A stretch of 40,753 nucleotides of DNA from contig NZ_FPJE01000037.1 in assembly GCF_900119185.1 (NCBI RefSeq), forward strand, positions 1 to 40,753, read 5' to 3'. The notes below the pieces were generated by a model that saw only the letters and a program-made list of their open reading frames with translations, was not told where the DNA came from and searched no databases. Both the position numbers and the translations under genes were made by a program. Every line of letters starts with the position of its first letter. The first letter of the stretch is position 1. Positions 1 to 8,300 of this stretch are shown here, one piece after another. This DNA is from Sinomicrobium oceani. Lineage in GTDB: Bacteria; Bacteroidota; Bacteroidia; Flavobacteriales; Flavobacteriaceae.

Positions 1-185
1 TCCTCCTGGGTCATGGCCTCTACTTCATAAGAGGTCAGCTGGTAACGTTGAAAAAAAGCGATGTACTTGCTTACGGTATTACGGGAGATCCCCAACTGGG
101 AACTGATCCGGCGCTTACTGACCCCGGCACTGTATAACTTGAATATCTTTTTTACTTTTCGCATTTCTATTTGTTTGTTGGCCAT
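1..185 (-). CDS. istA: IS21-family transposase IstA, N-terminal part (runs off left edge)
   Basis: The minus strand from the ATG at 185 encodes about 61 residues beginning MANKQIEMRKVKKIFKLYSA, followed by GVSKRRISSQLGISRNTVSK. This is the helix-turn-helix start of IS21-type transposases, which bind the element ends and catalyse transposition together with the ATPase IstB. The rest of istA, and any istB, lie outside the window. The subterminal repeats just upstream (240-338) support an insertion sequence end. Whether the element is intact cannot be judged. Family assignment rests on the N-terminal HTH plus the end structure; the DDE catalytic core is not visible here. Confidence 0.8.
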   Translation of the reverse strand, partial: MANKQIEMRKVKKIFKLYSAGVSKRRISSQLGISRNTVSKYIAFFQRYQLTSYEVEAMTQE

Positions 186-338
186 AATCTTTTTAACAAA
201 AAAAGACTATTGCGCACACTTCAAATAGAATCGATTTTTAGTGGTTCACTTTCATCCGTTTTAGGTGGTTCACTTTCACCCGCTGTGCTATGCTCACTTT
301 CACCCGTTTTTAGTGGTATACTATATCCGTTTTTTGCA
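186..338 (-). mobile_element. IS21-family element end with subterminal repeats
   Basis: Upstream of istA the sequence holds four related copies of a GTGGTTCACTTTCAYCCGTT-type motif, at about 241-262, 265-283, 291-310 (missing its first bases) and 313-336 (diverged). Multiple subterminal repeats of this kind are usual at IS21-family ends, where the transposase binds. I place the outer boundary near 338, where the + strand reads TTTTTGCA then CTTTG, because IS21-type ends begin TG and finish CA. The exact base is an inference, since the other end is not in the window. Confidence 0.6.
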
Positions 339-423
339 CTTTGAATAACTTTCCAAGAGTAGATTTATCATTTGTAAGTTTACTTTTAATTTCATTGACT
401 TGATAGTCAGTTAAAAATGCCAT
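310..423 (-). pseudogene. Start of a small gene, apparently cut by the IS21 element
   Basis: A minus-strand reading frame starts at 423 with MAFLTDYQVNEIKSKLTNDK and reads about 28 plausible residues. It then crosses the inferred IS boundary at 338 and stops at 310. It lies 139 bases downstream of the DGQHR gene in the same direction and has the same AT-rich composition, so it may be the last gene of that operon, disrupted by the insertion. No family is recognisable from so few residues. It could also be a fortuitous short frame. Confidence 0.4.
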
Positions 424-494
424 CTATTTACTAATATATTTGTAATGATAATTTATAGTTTGCCCTTTATGTTTTTCTTTTAAAGAATGTTACT

Positions 495-529
495 AGCCCA
501 TAACCAATTTTTATTAGGATGGTTAGGCT
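495..529 (-). terminator. Imperfect hairpin after the DGQHR gene
   Basis: AGCC-ca-TAACCA (495-506) pairs with TGGTTA-GGCT (520-529), giving ten base pairs with a two-base bulge. It sits 34 bases past the stop of the DGQHR gene. There is no strong T-run in the minus direction, so termination is only a possibility. Confidence 0.3.
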
Positions 530-562
530 TCTTATTTTACCTTCTTAAGAATAATTTACTAT

Positions 563-1681
563 TTATATCTCTGTTTCTTCTACTAATTGATTATAGAGTT
601 TTGATTGTCCTCCAGAACCTGGAAGAAAATTATCACGATTAAAGTCTTTTTCTTTCAAGGTTGTTTTGTCAAAGAGGGATTTATAGTAGTCTTTAGAAAC
701 AATAGATCCTATTTCCCCTTTTTTGACATAAGCATCTTTAAAGAATCTCATGAATGCTAAAAAACCAGTAGACTTGTTTAAAATCATTTCTCTTTTAACT
801 TCCCACCAGGCATTCGGCCATTTTTCTTGTACAGCATCAAAATATTCCCATATTATTTTTGCAATATCTGCATCGTTTTCTTCAATAAATAAATTCCTTA
901 AAGGTCTCCTTTCTAGTTCTATTCCTGTATATTTTTCAGGAATTTTCCCTTTTTTATATGTATTTCGGTCATCCATAGGATCTTTAGATAAAAATTGCAT
1001 TAATTTCTCTGAAAAGGTAGCTTGAGTGATGGTTTCTTTTTCTTTGTCATCTGCAGTTCCAAGAATTTTTATTTTATCTTTAAATGGACTACCTTCCTTT
1101 TGATTAAGAGCTCTAACAATATTATGACAAGTTTTTTGAGGGCTTCTAAATTTGGCAAAAGCAAATAAATCAGCAACTAATGATTTGTTGACCTTAGTTT
1201 GTGTCTTATTAATTGTTGCAAAAACAATAGCTTGATCTTCTAATTCCATTTCAATGAATATGGTTACATTTACATCAAAGCCATCTTTTGTACCCTCATA
1301 ATTCTCTAATCCTGCTATTCTATGCTGACCATCAAGAACCTTGGCTACATTATCACGAAAAGGGAGGTACATTATTTTTGTTTCATTATTATATTCTACA
1401 TCTTTTTCGTTGATATGAAGAATAACGGAAGATGGAAATGTAGCATCAATAAGATTTACGTATTTGCTGATTTCTTTTACTCTATTTTTAGATAATTCTC
1501 TTTGAATCCCAGAATATATTTCTACTTCCCTTTTTTCATCACCAACTTCAAGTCTTCGGATATCAGCATAAGATATTTTTACTAGATCTTCATGTCCTAT
1601 AACACCTATGTAGTATGTGCCAATAGGTTGCTTAACCTCGAGGCATTTTATTTCTATTTTTTGATCCTCGGCCAGTATCAT
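563..1681 (-). CDS. DGQHR-domain (DndB-like) protein
   Basis: A 372-residue cytoplasmic protein carrying the diagnostic DGQHR motif at residues 117-121, followed by FATINKTQ (154-161), which fits the conserved F..xN.tQ segment of this family. DGQHR-domain proteins include DndB, the transcriptional regulator of DNA phosphorothioation clusters, and related proteins in other DNA-modification islands; many members have no defined role. It starts 4 bases after the upstream membrane-protein stop, so it is almost certainly co-transcribed with the membrane protein, methyltransferase and HNH genes. No dndCDE or dpd genes are visible, so a phosphorothioation or deazaguanine role is not supported. A regulatory or DNA-binding role in the adjacent modification system is inferred from context only. 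Confidence 0.75.
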   Translation of the reverse strand: MILAEDQKIEIKCLEVKQPIGTYYIGVIGHEDLVKISYADIRRLEVGDEKREVEIYSGIQRELSKNRVKEISKYVNLIDATFPSSVILHINEKDVEYNNETKIMYLPFRDNVAKVLDGQHRIAGLENYEGTKDGFDVNVTIFIEMELEDQAIVFATINKTQTKVNKSLVADLFAFAKFRSPQKTCHNIVRALNQKEGSPFKDKIKILGTADDKEKETITQATFSEKLMQFLSKDPMDDRNTYKKGKIPEKYTGIELERRPLRNLFIEENDADIAKIIWEYFDAVQEKWPNAWWEVKREMILNKSTGFLAFMRFFKDAYVKKGEIGSIVSKDYYKSLFDKTTLKEKDFNRDNFLPGSGGQSKLYNQLVEETEI

Positions 1682-1685
1682 GATA

Positions 1686-2135
1686 TTAAAGTTTATCTAA
1701 AATTTCCTGAACTCCTTTTTTTTGTGCAGCTATTACATCAATTTTTTTATTCTGTAATAAATTAGAGTAATAATAAAGTAATATTGTGAGTATAAATACA
1801 GCTATAGATGAAACCCTTATAAACGATAAATCATTGTTAGAACCGGCAAGTTTCCATGCATAAAAGATGGAGACGATAAGAACCAAAAAGCAGGTAATTA
1901 GAAGAAGTATAGAATTACTGTCTGTATTTCGGACTTTATAGGTGTAAAAAATATAGGCAGTTGAAGTTAATAAAGAAGCACTATATAAGTAGAATTGGCC
2001 ATCGTTATAGAAAATTTCCCATCCACTCCAAATATTCATATTAGCAGTATAGTAAAGTAAACTCAATAAAATGGGTAGTAAATTTCCGCATAAACTTACA
2101 AGACAGAATACAAATGTTTCTTGATGTTCTTTCAT
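1686..2135 (-). CDS. Four-helix membrane protein of the defence operon
   Basis: A 149-residue protein with four hydrophobic helices at about residues 8-29, 47-66, 75-95 and 104-124, and a short charged C-terminal tail (QNKKIDVIAAQKKGVQEILDKL region). No signal peptide or known motif is seen and I do not recognise a family. It is 6 bases after the methyltransferase stop and 4 bases before the DGQHR start, so it belongs to the same transcript. A membrane component in a modification/restriction operon could be an effector acting on the membrane, but nothing in the sequence proves this. Confidence 0.7.
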   Translation of the reverse strand: MKEHQETFVFCLVSLCGNLLPILLSLLYYTANMNIWSGWEIFYNDGQFYLYSASLLTSTAYIFYTYKVRNTDSNSILLLITCFLVLIVSIFYAWKLAGSNNDLSFIRVSSIAVFILTILLYYYSNLLQNKKIDVIAAQKKGVQEILDKL

Positions 2136-2141
2136 TCTATC

Positions 2142-2990
2142 TCAAATATTTTTTATTATTAATTCTTTAATTTTTACTCTTTCTTTTTTGCAGGATATAT
2201 AACGATAGGTACTGCATTCCAAAATATTCCATGATGAAAACAATTCTCTTATTTCGGGTAAGTCAGCATTGGAAATAACAATTTTACATCCTTTATTTCT
2301 CATCTCATTGGCAAATTGGGCAAATTTTATGTGTTCTGTAATGTCAAATTTATCTAATGTGTAGTGGTTAAAATATGCCGTATCAGACAATTTTGGATAC
2401 GGAGGGTCTAAGTAGATTAAATCATTTTCTCTGGCGATCTCACCAATCTCATCATAATATGCAGTAAAAATAACCGCTGTATTTAGTTTGTTACTTACAT
2501 TTATTAAGTGTTTAAGTGAAGGAAAAGCGGGTTCTGGTTTACCAAATGGGACATTGTATAAACCAGATTTATTTACCCTGTAGATCCCATTAAATGAAGT
2601 TTTATTCAGAAATATAAAGCGTATTGCTTGTTCCAAAGTTTGTTCGCCATTATGGAAATTAAATTCGTTTCTTACTATGTAATACTTTTCAGGGGTTACA
2701 GGAATGCTATATGATGTTAGACCTTGATATACTGCTTGTGGATTATTTTTTATTTGTTGATAACAGTTAATGAGATTAGGATTTAAATCTGAAAGAAAAG
2801 ACTGCTTGAAATTTCCATGTAGAAAGAAAGAACCTCCCCCTAAAAAGGGTTCAAAAAATCTATCAACATTACTGAAATCAATGTTTTTATAAATTTCATT
2901 TATTAGATTTTGCTTACCGCCGGCCCACCTAATAAATGGTTTTAGAGACTTTTTAGTAATTGTACTTTCTATATGTATTTGTTCTCTCAT
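2142..2990 (-). CDS. D12-class DNA N6-adenine methyltransferase (Dam-like)
   Basis: From the ATG at 2990 this is a 282-residue enzyme, the usual length for Dam/DpnM-type N6-adenine methyltransferases. It carries FIRWAGGK (19-26, S-adenosylmethionine-binding start), FFEPFLGGGSFF (45-56, motif I) and DPPY (195-198, catalytic motif IV), in the order expected for the alpha class. It would transfer a methyl group from S-adenosylmethionine to adenine in a specific DNA site; the site cannot be read from the sequence. The frame stays open upstream to 3194, but that extension is low in complexity and has no family similarity, so I chose the internal start. It probably protects host DNA against, or marks DNA for, the neighbouring HNH nuclease. 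Confidence 0.9.
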   Translation of the reverse strand: MREQIHIESTITKKSLKPFIRWAGGKQNLINEIYKNIDFSNVDRFFEPFLGGGSFFLHGNFKQSFLSDLNPNLINCYQQIKNNPQAVYQGLTSYSIPVTPEKYYIVRNEFNFHNGEQTLEQAIRFIFLNKTSFNGIYRVNKSGLYNVPFGKPEPAFPSLKHLINVSNKLNTAVIFTAYYDEIGEIARENDLIYLDPPYPKLSDTAYFNHYTLDKFDITEHIKFAQFANEMRNKGCKIVISNADLPEIRELFSSWNILECSTYRYISCKKERVKIKELIIKNI

Positions 2991-3262
2991 TATTATGTCG
3001 AATAAGTAAGGGATAAGAATATTATCTGTTTTTAATACCAAGATACTTCTTTTCCAAAAAAGATATATGTTGCAATGTACAGTAAATTGAAATTTTGATA
3101 TTACGGAATCCCATAAACCTAAGCGTTTTTCCAAAAACCAATAAGAAAACCACCCAAAAAGAATCTCATTCCGGGCAAAAGTAGGGGGGGGCATTGCTAC
3201 TTTATCAAAAAGTCATCAATACGTCTATAAATATAGGAAAATATCAATAATATAATGGCAGA
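2991..3262. other. Spacer between HNH gene and methyltransferase
   Basis: This 272-base AT-rich stretch separates the HNH stop from the preferred methyltransferase start. It could hold a second promoter for the downstream genes. I see no clear promoter, hairpin or coding signal. The long methyltransferase frame that covers most of it is judged non-coding. Confidence 0.4.
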
Positions 3263-4270
3263 CTACGATTTTTTTATACAATCCCTCAACCCCTCCAAAT
3301 CACTAGGATCATCCATTCGATGTATCATACTATGACAATTACTACACAAAACGGCGAAGTCATTTTCAATATCTATCTTCACTTTTCCTATTTCTAATTC
3401 GGAGATTGGTCTTAGATGATGTGCTTCAATATACTGTTCTCCAAGGCTTCCGTATTTGTCCACGAAGTTCATATTACAGGCCTCACAAGTATAGCCTTTT
3501 AGCTTTTTTACCTTTTTGGAGAGGGAGGTATTTCTTTCTATCCGCCAATGCAGCCGTATCTGTTTGGTTTCGAAGTGGCTTTGTTCGATATGACTGCTAA
3601 AAGAAGTATCGGAATAGGCTAAGGCTTCGTAAAATTCGAGAAAAGTTTTAATGTCTTTTTTTAATGCTGTTTCTGTGGGGAGATTATCCTTGGGATAATA
3701 TTTGGCCAAAATGTTTCCGGCTTGGTAATGCCTTGCATTTATTGTTTTAGATTCTAAATTTATTTCTGTAGAATATTCTGCATCATTGTAGTTGAGCTTA
3801 GCTCTAAAATCTTCAGCTCTTAATTTTAGAACGCTTTTGGCTTCTCGCTTATAGTTTTCTATCACGTCGGTGACGCCTTGATTTAAGGATAGGTAAACCC
3901 CGGTCATATCCGATTTAAAAAGGAAAACTGGATAATAACCTTTTTGGGCGGTTTCTGTTATTAGTGTATCCAGAATAGCTATCCAAGGGCAATCCGTCCA
4001 ATTTCCTTTACCGGGAGAACCAATAACTTTATAACGAGTTTTATCAATTAGAAGGTTTTCAATGGCAGCAGGATAGTCATGTCTAAACTTGTGAGCAAGA
4101 GCATTTCCAGCAAAACTTTTCGATTTTTCTATTTGGTAGTTCTCAAGAGGTTCTTGTAAAATGTTTTCCAAGTTTGACATAACGTCTATTGTACTTTGGA
4201 ATTTAGACCTACTTATAGTAGGCATAATTCCTGAGGCCAATTTTTTTTCTTCGAAGTAATCCTTCTTCAA
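3263..4270 (-). CDS. MrcB_N (DUF3578)-HNH restriction endonuclease
   Basis: A 335-residue nuclease with two parts. Residues about 50-220 match the MrcB_N/DUF3578 domain (GSPGKGNWTDCPWIAI, then GYYPVFLF and GVYLSLNQGVT), the N-terminal domain type of McrB that recognises modified bases. Residues 261-317 form an HNH zinc-type site: CEAC (262-265), AHH (283-285), N303, CSNCH (309-313) and H317. Such fusions cut DNA with site or modification dependence; target and polarity are unknown here. The first 21 residues overlap the 3' end of the upstream regulator gene. Internal starts at 4225 or 4180 would reduce or avoid the overlap and leave both domains intact. Translational coupling with the regulator is likely. 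Confidence 0.85.
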   Translation of the reverse strand: MKKDYFEEKKLASGIMPTISRSKFQSTIDVMSNLENILQEPLENYQIEKSKSFAGNALAHKFRHDYPAAIENLLIDKTRYKVIGSPGKGNWTDCPWIAILDTLITETAQKGYYPVFLFKSDMTGVYLSLNQGVTDVIENYKREAKSVLKLRAEDFRAKLNYNDAEYSTEINLESKTINARHYQAGNILAKYYPKDNLPTETALKKDIKTFLEFYEALAYSDTSFSSHIEQSHFETKQIRLHWRIERNTSLSKKVKKLKGYTCEACNMNFVDKYGSLGEQYIEAHHLRPISELEIGKVKIDIENDFAVLCSNCHSMIHRMDDPSDLEGLRDCIKKS

Positions 4271-4736
4271 AAAGATTGTTTAATGCTTGACTAATGGTAG
4301 CACTACTGGCACTTTTATAATATTCTGTTTCTAAATATTCACGAACCTCTCCGGTTTTTTTAGGTTTGTCAAAAAAAGAAGCTTCTTCAATTAACTTTTT
4401 TATTGCTTCTACAATGGTAAATCGTTTCTCCTTAAATTTATTGTACGCAGAAGGATTATGGGTTTCAACATTCTGCCAGAAATTTTTAACAAGTGTTTTT
4501 TTGTCTATTTTATTTGAAGAGAGGTCAAGTAAAACATCTAAGGGCATTCCCGTATAAAATGAAATATGGAGTATGGTATTACTGTTGAACCCTTTAGCAG
4601 AGGAAATATGAGTAATCGTATTAGGAGTAAGTTTGGTTAAAGCAGCAAATTGGGTTGGTTTTAAATCCAGAATATCTATAATCTTCTGAATTCTAAGCCC
4701 TATTTTTTTTCTTTGTTCTTGGATAAATTTCTCCAT
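4209..4736 (-). CDS. XRE-type HTH regulator with C-terminal winged helix
   Basis: A 175-residue protein. Residues about 10-65 look like a lambda-repressor-type helix-turn-helix (LKPTQFAALTKLTPNTITHI segment), and about 125-172 resemble a winged helix (SASSATISQALNNLFEEGLL). It is the first gene of the minus-strand defence operon and overlaps the HNH gene by up to 62 bases. Controller proteins of restriction-modification systems are commonly small XRE proteins that time nuclease expression; this one is larger because of its second DNA-binding-like domain. An inverted repeat (4760-4798) immediately upstream is a good candidate operator for self-control. Confidence 0.7.
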   Translation of the reverse strand: MEKFIQEQRKKIGLRIQKIIDILDLKPTQFAALTKLTPNTITHISSAKGFNSNTILHISFYTGMPLDVLLDLSSNKIDKKTLVKNFWQNVETHNPSAYNKFKEKRFTIVEAIKKLIEEASFFDKPKKTGEVREYLETEYYKSASSATISQALNNLFEEGLLRRKKIGLRNYAYYK

Positions 4737-4759
4737 TGAACAAATTGAATCAATATTTT

Positions 4760-4798
4760 AATCTATTTCAATTTAAATTTTTTGATGTTAAATAGATT
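4760..4798. promoter_or_regulatory. Inverted repeat, candidate operator
   Basis: AATCTATTT (4760-4768) and AAATAGATT (4790-4798) are perfect inverted copies with centres 30 bases apart, about three helical turns. The pair lies between the divergent HTH gene and the plus-strand structured leader, and overlaps the spacer of promoter P1. The neighbouring XRE protein is the obvious candidate ligand. This is inference from position and symmetry. Confidence 0.45.
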
Positions 4799-4812
4799 AT
4801 TTTGTATATTTG
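4781..4812 (+). promoter_or_regulatory. Promoter P1 (Bacteroidota -33/-7)
   Basis: TTTG at 4781-4784 and TATATTTG at 4805-4812 match the Bacteroidota -33 TTTG and -7 TAnnTTTG consensus with a 20-base spacer. Transcription would start near 4819 and run into the structured region. Confidence 0.55.
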
Positions 4813-4825
4813 CTTTTATTAAGAG

Positions 4826-4856
4826 TTTGATGCATGAACATTAAGCTTTAAATTTG
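4826..4856 (+). promoter_or_regulatory. Promoter P2 (Bacteroidota -33/-7)
   Basis: TTTG at 4826-4829 and TAAATTTG at 4849-4856 with a 19-base spacer form a second match to the same consensus. Transcription would start near 4863, just before the folded leader at 4900. A perfect 12-base palindrome, AAGCAATTGCTT, lies at 4882-4893. Confidence 0.55.
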
Positions 4857-4862
4857 CAATTC

Positions 4863-5054
4863 TTCAAATAGAAAATATTAGAAGCAATTGCTTTGAATCT
4901 CGCATTAGAAAACTGGTAATTTTTATGTGTACGAGAGGATAAGTAAGTTTGCTCACGACCCGGGCGTGGGCTCTCTTATCTGTACACAGGGTATACCAGT
5001 ACCTCTAATGCGATAAGTTGAGTTCCACGCCCACCTTTTTGGTGGTGTTTTTAG
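4863..5054 (+). ncRNA. Structured leader or small RNA with terminator-like end
   Basis: Nested pairings are visible. TCGCATTAGA (4900-4909) pairs with TCTAATGCGA (5004-5013). ACTGGTA (4912-4918) pairs with TACCAGT (4994-5000). TGTGTAC (4926-4932) pairs with GTACACA (4982-4988). GCTCACG (4951-4957) pairs with CGTGGGC (4965-4971, one G-U). Then CCACC-TTTTT-GGTGG (5031-5045) plus a T-run resembles a terminator. GGGCGTGG (4962-4969), in the inner hairpin, is also perfectly complementary to CCACGCCC (5025-5032), which overlaps the terminator stem. This allows a pseudoknot or an alternative antiterminated fold. No known riboswitch class is recognised. It could alternatively be a folded miniature mobile element. 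Confidence 0.55.
5031..5052 (+). terminator. Terminator-like hairpin ending the structured leader
   Basis: CCACC (5031-5035), a TTTTT loop and GGTGG (5041-5045) are followed by TGTTTTT. The stem is short but fully G/C-rich apart from one pair. It lies between the folded region and the 54-residue ORF. Confidence 0.45.
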
Positions 5055-5098
5055 TACTCTTCTTAATGCACAATATCATACATACTAACACATATATT

Positions 5099-5263
5099 AT
5101 GAAAACACCAAACAAAAAACTGCGACAACTCCAACAGCAATGGAGCGCCGAAATGGCCACATTCCGGGAACTAGAACAAAGTAATAAAGCCCTGATAGGA
5201 GAACTCCACGGGCTTATAGACCGGCTGGATATCCCGGTCCTTCCGGGAGTCCCGGGCCAGTAA
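5099..5263 (+). CDS. Small charged, helix-prone protein upstream of susC
   Basis: A 54-residue frame from the ATG at 5099, preceded by an A/T-rich leader. The sequence is hydrophilic and likely helical (KKLRQLQQQWSAEMATFREL segment) and ends in a Pro/Gly-rich tail (IPVLPGVPGQ). The frame is open from 5018, but that extension crosses the terminator hairpin, so the 5099 start is preferred. I recognise no family. It sits between the structured leader and SusC in the same direction. It could be a leader peptide, a small DNA- or RNA-binding protein, or a chance frame. Confidence 0.4.
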   Translation: MKTPNKKLRQLQQQWSAEMATFRELEQSNKALIGELHGLIDRLDIPVLPGVPGQ

Positions 5264-5307
5264 CCGGCTTGCCCTTCCGCAACCTTCACACCCCTTTTTA
5301 CGGTAAA

Positions 5308-5346
5308 CCATACCATACGTCTTACCCCAACCGGGTATGGGATTTT
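5308..5346 (+). terminator. Weak hairpin with T-run before susC
   Basis: CCATACC (5308-5314) pairs with GGTATGG (5334-5340), followed by GATTTTT. It lies between the small ORF and the susC start at 5371. It may attenuate read-through or separate the two transcripts. Confidence 0.35.
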
Positions 5347-5370
5347 TAGCAAACACTATAAAAAGCTAAC

Positions 5371-8300
5371 ATGATGAAACATGCAACATTAGCGGGCCTG
5401 TCCCGTTGGTGCCCCATAACTATTGCCCTTATTTTACTGAGCCTGCCATTACCTGCTATGGCATTACCCTCCTTACAAATTAATGACCAACACCAGGTAA
5501 CCGGGACGGTTACCGACAGTAACGGCGAGCCGTTAGGTGGTGTAAACATTATTGTATCCGGCAAAGGGCAGGGTACGATCTCCGGTTTTGACGGTTCCTA
5601 TACCCTTACAGCCATCCCGCAGGATACCCTGGTGTATTCGTTTGTAGGGTTTAAAACCCGGAAAGAAAGGGTAGGGGAGCGGCTTACTCTTGATGTGGTC
5701 TTGCAGGAAGATGTCATGGCCCTGGGGGAGGTTACGGTCAATGCCGGGTATTATACGGTAAAGGAAAAGGAAAGGACAGGGAGTATTTCGCGTATTCGTG
5801 CGGAGGACATTGGCAAACAACCCGTGTCCAACCCGCTGGCGGCCATGCAGGGGCGGATGCCGGGGGTAGAAGTAGTGCAGAGCACCGGGGTGCCCGGCGG
5901 TGGCTTCCAGGTGAGGATACGGGGGCAGAACAGTATTGCCGCCGGGAATGACCCGCTGTATATTGTAGACGGGGTGCCCTTTACGTCGCAGTCGGTGGCC
6001 TCGCTGGGGCTGTCTATCACCCACCCGGCCACCATTACACCGCTTACCGCCATTAACCCGGCCGATATAGAAAGCATAGAAGTTCTTAAGGATGCCGATG
6101 CCACGGCCATTTACGGTTCGCGCGGGGCCAATGGCGTGGTGCTGATCACCACCAAAAAAGGAAAGGCGGGCAAAACCAGTGTTGAGGTAAACATGCAAAC
6201 CGGGGTAGGGCAGGTGGCCCATACCATGAAATTGCTCAACACCCCACAATACCTGGACATGCGGCGCGAAGCCTTTGCCAACGATGGCGTAACCCCCACG
6301 GAGACCAACGCCCCCGACCTGCTGCTCTGGGACCAAAACCGCTATACCGACTGGCAAAAAGAACTCATAGGCGGCACGGCCTATACCACCGATGCCCGGC
6401 TGTCGGTATCCGGCGGCAGCGAAAACACCCGCTTCTCCGTAAGGGGCGGCTATTATAAGGAAACCACGGTTTTTCCCGGTGACTTCGATTACCAAAGGAT
6501 GTCGTTACAGTCTAACCTTAACCATACTTCTACCAATGAAAAATTCGGGATTTCGCTGACGATGGGGTTTACGAGGGAGGAGAGTGATTTGTTGAACCAG
6601 GATTTAACCCGGGATGCCCTGATGACCCCGCCAAATGTCCCGGCATTTATAAATGAAAAAGGGAACCTGATGTTTCCCCTGGAGGGGACAGGAATGAATA
6701 ACCCCTATACTTTTATAAAAAGAAAATATAGGAAGGAAGCACTAAATTTTATGACGAATGCCGTGCTGTATTATGATCTGTGGCCCGGGTTACGTACTAA
6801 AATCAGCCTGGGCTATACCAATATGACGAATGATGAACGCTCTACAGCGCCTGCAAGCTCTCAGAACCCTGTTCTTGATCCTGTAGCCAGTGCTGGTTTT
6901 GCAGATGGAAAGTACCAAAGCTGGATCATGGAACCGCAATTGGAATATACAAGAACATGGGGTCAGGGAACTTTAAATATATTGTTCGGGTGTACTTTTC
7001 AGGAGAATACCAGGGATCGAAAGGGGGTAACAGCTACAGGGTTTACCAGTGATGCCCTGATAGAGAACATGGCGGCAGCTTCGGATATTAGGGTTGAAAC
7101 TACCGAATATAATAAATATCGTTATAATGCTTTTTTCGGACGTATCAATTATAACTGGAAAGGCAAATACCTGGTCAACCTTACCGGTCGCAGGGACGGG
7201 AGCAGTCGTTTTGGCCCGGGGAAGCAGTTTTCCAATTTTGGGGCGGTAGGCGTAGCATGGGTGTTCTCCGAAGAGAATTTTATCCGGAAAGGTATTCCTT
7301 TTTTGAGTTTCGGAAAACTACGGGCCAGCTATGGAGTTACGGGGAACGACCAGATCGGTGATTATGAATTCCTGGATACGTATTCCCTTGCTTCTTTCCC
7401 ATACCATGCCGATATAGGATTGTATCCTACCCGTTTGTTTAATCCGGATTTTGCCTGGGAACAGAACCGAAAACTGGAAGGGACCCTGGAGTTAGGATTT
7501 TTCAAAGATCATATTTTTTTGAGTATTGGGTATTACAGGAATCGGTCGGGTAACCAGCTCATAAATCTGCCTTTACCACCAAGTACCGGTTTTGCTGCCA
7601 TACGGTCTAACCTCTCTGCTTTGGTGGAAAATACGGGCTGGGAAGTGGAATTGAACACCACAAATATCCAAACGCATCATCTCCAATGGAGAACATCGGC
7701 AAACTTCACGGTTCCCCGCAACAAACTCTTAGAGTACCCGGGTTTTGAATCTTCCGTGCACGCCAGGCAATATGAGATCGGTAAATCCTTGTTTATCCAG
7801 AAAAAACTTCACTATACCGAGGTAGACCCCGGGACCGGGGTGTATCAGTTTGAAGATGTAAACCAGGATGGTGTGGTTTCGTCCCCTGATGATTTGCGGG
7901 CCATCTATGAAATCACACAGGATTTTTACGGTGGGTTAAACAACAGTATAACCTATAAAAACTGGCAGTTGGATGTTTTTTTCCAGTTTGTAAAACAGAC
8001 GGGCAGAAATTATTTGAACATGTTTTCTTCTGCCCCGGGCTTTTTAGGCAACCAACCGACAGAGGTTCTGGAACGCTGGCAACACGAAGGAGACAGAACA
8101 GGAATCCAGAAGTTTACACAACAATCGGGCGAAGCGGGACAAGCATACAGAACTGCCAGGTTGCAGGGAGATTATCTTTTTGGAGATGCCTCATTCGTTC
8201 GCTTGAAAAACCTGGCTATTTCCTATCAATTGCCAGTGGTCAACACGCCATTTCAGATGGTGCGTATCTATATGCAGGGGCAAAACCTTTTGACGCTGAC

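Noticed and set aside
563-1681. DNA phosphorothioation (Dnd) cluster
   Set aside because: The DGQHR motif suggests DndB, but no dndA, C, D or E genes are present in the window; the neighbours are an adenine methyltransferase and an HNH nuclease.
2991-3194. 68-residue N-terminal extension of the methyltransferase
   Set aside because: It has no family similarity, is rich in aromatic and hydrophobic residues without domain character, and the start at 2990 gives the normal Dam-family length.
4900-5054. Retron non-coding RNA
   Set aside because: Inverted outer arms fit superficially, but no reverse transcriptase is encoded in the window and the element leads into a small ORF and susC.
5533-6495. 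320-codon minus-strand frame inside susC
   Set aside because: It is antisense to the highly conserved plug-coding region of a certain gene and has no recognisable domain.
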